NCBI GenBank assembly: GCA_019323655.1 | Contig: JAHWGX010000068.1 | Location: forward strand, 1 to 8,644 | Direction of reading: 5' to 3' | Origin: Candidatus Woesearchaeota archaeon | GTDB lineage: Archaea; Nanobdellota; Nanobdellia; Woesearchaeales; GW2011-AR4 | DNA length: 8,644 nt | In this document: piece after piece, positions 1 to 4,916 of the stretch | Numbering within the stretch: the first letter of the stretch is position 1 | Layout: every line of letters begins with the position of its first letter | Program-made: the position numbers and the translations under genes | Notes under the pieces: model-generated | What the model saw: the letters and a program-made list of their open reading frames with translations, nothing else | Told to the model about the DNA's origin: nothing | Database searches by the model: none

Positions 1-1
1 A

Positions 2-103
2 GAAGTGTATGAAGAAGCAGTAAAGCCGATTGGAAATGGCGCAATGATTATGTCAGCCAAGAAATATATTGGGAAGAAAGTGTACGTGATTGTCAGAAAG
101 TAG
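2..103 (+). CDS. DUF2080-type transposon-associated protein, C-terminal fragment (5' end outside window)
   Basis: The reading frame enters from the left edge and ends at TAG 101-103, leaving 33 residues. The fragment contains a V-K-P-I-G-N-G-A stretch, then a short strand, then K-Y-I-G-K-K-V-Y-V-I-V, and stops. This resembles the end of the short DUF2080 proteins of archaea, which have a 'GNGA...P..WIGKKV.V' core and are often annotated as transposon-encoded. The fold suggests a small swapped-hairpin DNA-binding protein of the AbrB kind, but that is inference. Only the C-terminus is visible, so length and start are unknown. Another AbrB-like antitoxin or regulator is possible. It suggests a mobile element lies just left of the window. 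Confidence 0.6.
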   Translation, partial: EVYEEAVKPIGNGAMIMSAKKYIGKKVYVIVRK

Positions 104-129
104 GATTAATTACGCAACAGAGCATAATT

Positions 130-1536
130 TTGTTTTTTATCCTGACTTGTTATTGGATATATTTTGTTTCTTGTGTTTTGATATTTCTAAAGAACAAATT
201 ATTTGATACAAGATGGAATGCAAAAAAACTTATTGCCTTATCTATCATAATTATTGTTGGAATTGCCATTTATGGATTCTCTAGCTTTGGGTGGGGAGAT
301 ATGTTTATTCCAACTGCTGATGATAGCGGCGCAACAATTCAGGGAGTTAATGACGTAGCTAAAGCGAACAATCAATTTGCTATTGACCTTTATAATAAAA
401 TAAACAAAGAATCCAATGAAAACATTTTTTTCTCTCCATGGAGCATTTCAACTGCTGTAGCAATGGCGTATGAAGGTGCTCGTGGAGATACAGCTAATGA
501 AATGCAAAGTGTTTTTCATTTTCCAGAAAATGCTAATTCGAGAAGATCTTCTTACGCAAAAATGTTAAATACAATAAACAAGGCTGGAGGCAAATACAAG
601 CTCTCTACAGCTAATGCAATATGGCTGCAAAAAGATTACCCATTTTTGAAAGATTACAAAAACACAATAAGTAAATATTACCTCGGTGAAATTAAAAATC
701 TTGATTTTGTTAATGATCCGGATAAATCAAGTTCTGATATAAATAATTGGGTTTCAAAAAATACAAATAACAAGATAAAAAAGATAGTTTCTCCAAGTAT
801 GTTTAATGAATATACTCGTGCTGTACTTACTAATGCAATATATTTCAAAGGGAAATGGGAACACCAGTTTGATAAGGATGATACACAGCCAGAGGATTTT
901 ACTCTTGAATCTGGTGCGAAAATAAAAGTTCCTATGATGAGGCTTACGGATGAGGATTTAGATTTTAATTATGTTGAATCTGATGGAGTGCAGATACTTG
1001 AAATGCCTTATCAAGGTGATAAAATATCTATGCTTGTTCTTCTACCCAGAAAAGAAATAACAGATCCTAGGCTTCAAGCAAGATTTGAAATGGAAGGAAC
1101 TAAGCCTCAATTAAGCAATACGACCCACTTAGAATCAATATTAACCGAGGAAAAACTTCAAGAATGGAGAAGTAAACTTAAATCTCAAAGTGTTTATATT
1201 TATATGCCTAAATATAAATTTGAAACTTCTTACTCATTAACAGACTACTTAAAAAGCATGGGAATGAGCTTGCCATTTACATGGCCTGGCGCAGATTTCT
1301 CTGGAATGGACGGAACAAAAATGCTTTACATAGATAAAGTTCTACATAAAGCCTACATTGATGTGTATGAAGAAGGAACAGAAGCTGCGGCTGCAACTGC
1401 CGTGTTTATGAGTTTTGGATCTTCAATGCCGCATTATGTAGTGTTTAGAGCAGACCATCCTTTTATTTTTATAATTCAAGAAAGAGAAACAGGTAACATT
1501 TTATTCTTGGGGAGAGTAATGGATCCTACTAAATAA
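130..1536 (+). CDS. Membrane-anchored serpin (serine/cysteine protease inhibitor)
   Basis: A full-length serpin domain spans about residues 78-468. It shows N-I-F-F-S-P-W-S-I near 98-106, N-A-I-Y-F-K-G-K-W at 235-243, and the reactive-loop hinge E-E-G-T-E-A-A-A-A-T at 414-423. The C-terminal signature F-R-A-D-H-P-F-I-F-I-I (439-449) fits the PROSITE serpin pattern. The hinge residues are small, as required for loop insertion, so this should be an inhibitory suicide-substrate serpin. The scissile bond should lie near 429-433 (F-G-S-S-M); no basic P1 is present, so a trypsin-like target is unlikely. Residues 35-54 form a strong membrane helix after a basic patch (R-W-N-A-K-K), which places the serpin domain outside the cell. 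There is no ATG in frame before 301. TTG 130 gives a second hydrophobic stretch (2-20), whereas TTG 178 would give a single signal anchor. The start is unresolved. An insertion of about 20 residues sits near 310-333. Confidence 0.9.
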   Translation: MFFILTCYWIYFVSCVLIFLKNKLFDTRWNAKKLIALSIIIIVGIAIYGFSSFGWGDMFIPTADDSGATIQGVNDVAKANNQFAIDLYNKINKESNENIFFSPWSISTAVAMAYEGARGDTANEMQSVFHFPENANSRRSSYAKMLNTINKAGGKYKLSTANAIWLQKDYPFLKDYKNTISKYYLGEIKNLDFVNDPDKSSSDINNWVSKNTNNKIKKIVSPSMFNEYTRAVLTNAIYFKGKWEHQFDKDDTQPEDFTLESGAKIKVPMMRLTDEDLDFNYVESDGVQILEMPYQGDKISMLVLLPRKEITDPRLQARFEMEGTKPQLSNTTHLESILTEEKLQEWRSKLKSQSVYIYMPKYKFETSYSLTDYLKSMGMSLPFTWPGADFSGMDGTKMLYIDKVLHKAYIDVYEEGTEAAAATAVFMSFGSSMPHYVVFRADHPFIFIIQERETGNILFLGRVMDPTK

Positions 1537-1670
1537 TAATTCCACCACAAAAAAATTATTTTATAAAACAAAAATATAGCCATAACGACTTTGATTTTTT
1601 AGCTTTGCTACGGAACTTTGCACTAAACATCAATCCCTATCTGTAAAGCATAAGGAATTTCCTATTCTAT

Positions 1671-2204
1671 TCACTTCTTCTTCCCTTTTGCAAAAAAATC
1701 CAAGGCCGGGCAGCAGATAGTTCCTTGCTTGCAATGTATGCATGCAAGCTTTCCGTAAATTAGGGGGTTTACCGTAAACCATGAGAACACTGGATAAATT
1801 AAAGCTATAAGAATAAGAATTTCAAATCCCCTCGATATTAGAAGCGCTATTCCTACAATTAGAGGTATCAGGACCACAAGAATCTGCGGAATAAAATCTT
1901 TCATCTTAAGCTTTCTTTCACAGAATTTTTTGGGATTTCCCTTTTTAACAAAAACCGGGGCAATCAGGCCTTTGCCAGCCACGCACCTTTTTCCATAATA
2001 AAAGCAGTATCTGCACCCTTCCCTGTATAAACTGAGCTCTAAAATCACAAGATAAATGATGTATAAGATGCCGGCAATTAAGCTGAGCTTAAACATTATG
2101 TATGCGCCTGCCAGATAAACCAGCAGCATTGCAATATTGTAGGCAAAAACCATCCACAAAGGATACTTGTCGTATATTTCAGGTTTTTCTGTTTTCTTTT
2201 TCAT
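1671..2204 (-). CDS. Cysteine-rich four-helix membrane protein, function unknown
   Basis: This is a 177-residue protein with four predicted membrane helices at about 17-36, 40-58, 106-124 and 128-147. Two cysteine clusters are visible: C64-x2-C67-x6-C74 in the loop between helices 2 and 3 (with C95 near its end), and C155-x2-C158-x5-C164-C165 after helix 4. With a lysine-rich N-terminus inside, the even number of helices puts both clusters on the cytosolic side, where they could jointly bind zinc, an Fe-S cluster or another metal. The C-x2-C...Y-Y-G-K-x-C...K-K-G-N-P motif is one I associate with uncharacterised archaeal membrane proteins. ATG 2204 lies 15 nt after the stop of the upstream minus-strand gene, so the two are probably co-transcribed. 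A role in redox or metal handling is only a guess. Confidence 0.75.
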   Translation of the reverse strand: MKKKTEKPEIYDKYPLWMVFAYNIAMLLVYLAGAYIMFKLSLIAGILYIIYLVILELSLYREGCRYCFYYGKRCVAGKGLIAPVFVKKGNPKKFCERKLKMKDFIPQILVVLIPLIVGIALLISRGFEILILIALIYPVFSWFTVNPLIYGKLACIHCKQGTICCPALDFFAKGKKK

Positions 2205-2219
2205 CTTATAGGCCTAAGC

Positions 2220-2771
2220 TTATACAAATTTTTTCTTAACTCCCTGCACCCCAAATGCCAATAAGCCACCAGCAATAGCTGTGTAGAGCTGCATGATTCC
2301 CATGCTTGTTAAGAACAACACAGGCAAAAAGCCTGTTTTTACCATTATAAATGCCGAAGCAAATAAAAACAATGCCTTAAAGCCTGCTCCAATCCCCAAG
2401 CTGGCAAACCTGTTTATTTTTTTGTCAATCTGGAATTTTTTGATTGAATAGGCTAAAATGAAATTTCCAATCCAGATGAATGGCACCATGTAAAATAAAA
2501 ATATTGTAAATGGGCCAAAGATAATCCCTCTTGACAAGACTGCAAGGCTTGGGAGCATTATTACCGGCAAAAGCTTATAGCTTCTGAGATTCAATGCTGC
2601 AAGCACAAGAGCTGCATTAACAATAATCCCCACCAATAATTGCGGATGCCCAATAAAGAAAGGCACAAAGAAGCATACAACTGAATAGATAATCATCTCT
2701 ATGTTTTCCTGTATAAGGCTGAAGTTATATTCCTGCTTATTCAGGTACTGCATATTATTCAGGTACTGCAT
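2220..2771 (-). CDS. Multi-spanning membrane protein, ECF S-component-like in appearance
   Basis: From ATG 2771 this is a 183-residue, very hydrophobic protein with about five or six membrane segments beginning near residue 27. The core has G-H-P-Q-L-L-V-G-I-I-V-N-A, L-P-S-L-A-V-L-S-R-G and V-P-F-I-W-I-G-N, ending with Q-L-Y-T-A-I-A-G-G. Size and layout resemble vitamin-transporter S components. From memory, proteins of this type in archaea and candidate-phyla bacteria are often auto-labelled 'iron hydrogenase', apparently because they sit beside hydrogenase genes, as here; no Fe-S or H-cluster residues are present. The frame is open upstream to GTG 2828, but a TATA-like box (2805-2812) overlaps that extension. 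GTG 2780, ATG 2771 or ATG 2753 are therefore better starts. The first residues contain a duplicated M-Q-Y-L-N from a tandem repeat. It heads the operon with the cysteine-rich membrane protein. Confidence 0.75.
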   Translation of the reverse strand: MQYLNNMQYLNKQEYNFSLIQENIEMIIYSVVCFFVPFFIGHPQLLVGIIVNAALVLAALNLRSYKLLPVIMLPSLAVLSRGIIFGPFTIFLFYMVPFIWIGNFILAYSIKKFQIDKKINRFASLGIGAGFKALFLFASAFIMVKTGFLPVLFLTSMGIMQLYTAIAGGLLAFGVQGVKKKFV

Positions 2772-2772
2772 A
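2737..2772. repeat. 18-bp perfect tandem duplication (two copies) at the start of the membrane protein gene
   Basis: The unit TTATTCAGGTACTGCATA occurs at 2737-2754 and again at 2755-2772, with the next three bases (TTA) continuing a third copy. On the minus strand each copy carries an ATG followed by codons for Q-Y-L-N, so the duplication is in frame and doubles the candidate start codon (2771 and 2753). Confidence 0.95.
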
Positions 2773-2793
2773 TTAATCACTAATATTGAGATG

Positions 2794-2812
2794 TATAATA
2801 AGGGTTTAAATA
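2794..2812 (-). promoter_or_regulatory. Candidate archaeal promoter (TATA region) for the minus-strand membrane gene pair
   Basis: On the minus strand TATTTAAA (2812-2805) is followed by TTATTATA (2801-2794). Their centres are 28 nt from GTG 2780 and 26-27 nt from ATG 2771 respectively, the spacing seen for other genes in this window. Which box is used is not clear. Confidence 0.45.
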
Positions 2813-2847
2813 TTTTTGGATACCCCACTAGATTTTGCCGATAATTA

Positions 2848-2855
2848 TTTATACA
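2848..2855 (+). promoter_or_regulatory. TATA box of the GNAT acetyltransferase gene
   Basis: TTTATACA is centred about 26 nt before ATG 2877, which implies transcription begins at or within a base or two of the start codon (leaderless mRNA). There is no Shine-Dalgarno-like sequence before the ATG. Confidence 0.6.
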
Positions 2856-2876
2856 TGATTACCTGTCTTTTGGCAA

Positions 2877-3380
2877 ATGGCAATCAAAGAAGCAGAGTTA
2901 TCTGACATACCTAAAATAGTAGACTTGTGGATCGAATTCATGAAAGAGCACGACAATATTATTTTTAATGAAAATCCAGGGCTTAAAGAGTTTGAAATAA
3001 AGGACAAGAATATAGATAAAAGCTACTGGGAGTTTCTAAAATTTCACATAGAATCTCCTGATGGTGCTGTTTTTATCGCTAAAGAGAACAAAGAAATTGC
3101 CGGCTATACTTTGATTTTTATCAAAGATGAAATCCCCATTTATAAAAATAAAAAAATTGGGTATATTAGCGACTTATTTGTAAAAAAAGATTTTAGAAGC
3201 CGTGCTCTAAGCTCAAAACTCAGGGATGAATCTATAAAGTGGTTTGAGGGGAAGGGGATTGAGTTTATTGCGCTTTCAATGTATCCTAGCAATAAACTTG
3301 CTCATTCTATTTACAAGGGATGGGGCTTCATTGACTATAAGATGGAGATGCGAAAGAAAATAAACAACAAAAACATATAA
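2877..3380 (+). CDS. GNAT family N-acetyltransferase with a degenerate acetyl-CoA loop
   Basis: This 167-residue protein has a typical GNAT order. It begins with I-K-E-A-E-L-S-D-I-P-K-I-V-D-L-W. A strand then leads to the central Y-I-S-D-L-F-V-K-K-D-F-R (96-107), a helix, and A-L-S-M-Y-P-S-N-K-L-A-H-S-I-Y-K-G-W-G-F-I (132-152), the classic 'N..A...Y.k.GF' end. The pyrophosphate-binding loop normally reads R/Q-x-x-G-x-G/A, but here it is R107-S-R-A110-L-S112, with both glycines replaced. Substrate is unknown; the family acetylates protein N-termini, amines or small molecules. It is monocistronic by appearance, divergent from the membrane gene pair, and its stop codon lies inside the TATA box of the hydrogenase operon. 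ATG 2877 is supported by the TATA spacing. Confidence 0.85.
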   Translation: MAIKEAELSDIPKIVDLWIEFMKEHDNIIFNENPGLKEFEIKDKNIDKSYWEFLKFHIESPDGAVFIAKENKEIAGYTLIFIKDEIPIYKNKKIGYISDLFVKKDFRSRALSSKLRDESIKWFEGKGIEFIALSMYPSNKLAHSIYKGWGFIDYKMEMRKKINNKNI

Positions 3381-3384
3381 ATAG
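3375..3384 (+). promoter_or_regulatory. TATA box of the [FeFe] hydrogenase operon
   Basis: ATATAAATAG lies with its centre about 27-28 nt before ATG 3407, predicting a leaderless hydrogenase mRNA. The stop codon of the acetyltransferase gene (3378-3380) is part of the box. No obvious operator palindrome lies between the box and the start codon. Confidence 0.6.
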
Positions 3385-3406
3385 AACTCGGATTATGCAG
3401 GATTAA

Positions 3407-3832
3407 ATGGCAGAGCTTTTACTGGATTTGCTGAAAAAAGAGGAAAAAAAGAGCGGCTATATCTCGGAAGATGCCATAAAAAGGATAAGCAAAAAGACAG
3501 GAATGCCTGTTTCCAGGGTTTACGGGGCTGCAACATTTTACCACTTTTTCCACACAAAGCCCCAGGGCAGAAATGTGATTTATGTGTGCACAAGCCCTTC
3601 GTGCATGCTTAACAATTCCCTTAACATTCTGAAAATTCTTGAAAAGGAACTGGGCATTAAGCCGGGAGAGGCCACAAAGGACAAGAAATTCAGCCTGTAT
3701 GGAACGTCATGCATTGGCTGCTGCGATGAAGCGCCTGCAATGCTCCTTAACGGAAAGCCTTATACTAAACTTACAGAGGAAAAAATAAAAGGAATAATAA
3801 AAAATGCAAATCCTGAGAACGACCAATCTTGA
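3407..3832 (+). CDS. hydC: NuoE-like [2Fe-2S] subunit of NAD(P)-linked [FeFe] hydrogenase (HydC type)
   Basis: This is a thioredoxin-like [2Fe-2S] ferredoxin subunit of 141 residues, slightly shorter than usual NuoE/HydC proteins (about 155-165). The N-terminal helical part ends in V-Y-G-A-A-T-F-Y-H-F-F (38-48), a hallmark of the family. Cluster ligands are C61-x4-C66 and C102-x3-C106, with an extra C105 beside the last ligand. In related enzymes this subunit pairs with the flavin subunit in the cytoplasm and carries a [2Fe-2S] cluster near the FMN. ATG 3407 is supported by the upstream TATA box. The gene overlaps the next one by 29 nt (3804-3832), which suggests translational coupling. Family assignment is firm; the name hydC reflects the operon context. 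Confidence 0.93.
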   Translation: MAELLLDLLKKEEKKSGYISEDAIKRISKKTGMPVSRVYGAATFYHFFHTKPQGRNVIYVCTSPSCMLNNSLNILKILEKELGIKPGEATKDKKFSLYGTSCIGCCDEAPAMLLNGKPYTKLTEEKIKGIIKNANPENDQS

Positions 3833-4916
3833 AGCTTTTAAAAAAGCAAAGAAACTCGGAGCAGAGAGAATAATTAACCTTTTGAAAGAAAAAAACCTTA
3901 CTGGAAGAGGGGGTGCAGGATTTCCCACAGGAAAAAAGTGGGAATTTACGCTTAATGCAAAGTCGGATGTAAAATATGTGATATGCAATGCAGATGAAGG
4001 CGAGCCGGGAACGTTCAAGGACAAGTTTATCATAAAAAATAATCCTGAAACTTTAGTTGAGGGAATTCTTATTGCTGCTTATGCAATAAATGCAAAACAG
4101 GCTTTCATCTATTTAAGAGGGGAGTACGAAAACTTAAAGAGTTCATTGCAGAGAACCATCGATAAGCTGGTTAAAAAATCAGGAATGAAAATAGACATCG
4201 CAATAATTTCCGGAGCAGGTGCGTATGTTTGCGGAGAAGAGACAGCGATTATAAGGTCAATAGAAGGCTACAGGCCGCACCCTTACTACAAGCCGCCATT
4301 TCCTGCCTTGGAGGGATTGTTTGGAAAGCCGACAATAATCAATAATGTTGAAACTCTGGCAAATGTTCCTCAGGCAATTTTATTTGATGAATGGGACAGC
4401 AGCTTAAGGCTGATGTCATTGTCCGGAAATGTTGCAAAGCCCGGGATTTATGAGCTTCCTATAGGATGCAAGCTGACAGAGCTAATCAAGAAAGGAAAGC
4501 CGGAGAATAATGTAAAGGCAGTTTACTTTGGATGCTTTGGAGGATGCATGCCTTATTCTGAGATAGAGCTTACTCCTGACAGCGTATGCGGCAAGAACTG
4601 CGTTATAGGCTCCTACACCATAATTGTTGTGGATGAAAAGCATTCCATTTTGGATGTCGCGTTAAGCATTTCTGAGTTTTACTGCAATGAGTCATGCGGA
4701 AAATGCACGCCATGCAGGGAAGGCACAGTAAGAGTCCTTAATCTGCTGAAAAAAATAAGGGCAGGAAAGGCAACAAAAGCTGATCTTAACGTATTGGAAG
4801 ACCTTGCCAAGAACATTCACGAGACATCGCTGTGCGGCCTGGGCCAGACATCAACAAACCATTTGCTCACTGCTTTAAAGTTTTTCAGAAAAGATTTTGA
4901 GGATAAGCTAAGATGA
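3804..4916 (+). CDS. hydB: NuoF-like FMN/NAD(P)H-binding subunit of [FeFe] hydrogenase (HydB type, compact)
   Basis: This subunit should oxidise or reduce NAD(P)H at FMN and pass electrons to the catalytic subunit. The FMN/NAD motifs are G34-R-G-G-A-G-F-P-T-G-K-K-W, C61-N-A-D-E-G-E-P-G-T-F-K-D and V142-C-G-E-E-T-A. The C-terminal [4Fe-4S] site is C298-x2-C301-x2-C304 plus C344 (S-L-C-G-L-G). At 370 residues it is the bare NuoF core. It lacks the N-terminal thioredoxin-like [2Fe-2S] domain and the C-terminal two-cluster ferredoxin domain of long bifurcating HydB proteins (around 600 residues). The stretch 241-276 is unusual: F-G-C-F-G-G-C then V-C-G-K-N-C (C244, C248, C262, C266), where relatives usually have G-x-S-G-G-C and M-G-S-G-G. 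The gene starts inside hydC, with no better start downstream, and its stop overlaps the hydA start (ATGA). Confidence 0.93.
   Translation: MQILRTTNLEAFKKAKKLGAERIINLLKEKNLTGRGGAGFPTGKKWEFTLNAKSDVKYVICNADEGEPGTFKDKFIIKNNPETLVEGILIAAYAINAKQAFIYLRGEYENLKSSLQRTIDKLVKKSGMKIDIAIISGAGAYVCGEETAIIRSIEGYRPHPYYKPPFPALEGLFGKPTIINNVETLANVPQAILFDEWDSSLRLMSLSGNVAKPGIYELPIGCKLTELIKKGKPENNVKAVYFGCFGGCMPYSEIELTPDSVCGKNCVIGSYTIIVVDEKHSILDVALSISEFYCNESCGKCTPCREGTVRVLNLLKKIRAGKATKADLNVLEDLAKNIHETSLCGLGQTSTNHLLTALKFFRKDFEDKLR

Noticed and set aside
2205..2219. Near-palindrome CTTATAGGCCTAAGC between the two minus-strand membrane genes
   Set aside because: The symmetry is interrupted by one extra base and there is no room for a hairpin loop; it is probably chance in a 15-nt intergenic gap.
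3707..4033. Minus-strand open frame opposite hydC/hydB
   Set aside because: It lies wholly across conserved coding sequence on the other strand and shows no family features.
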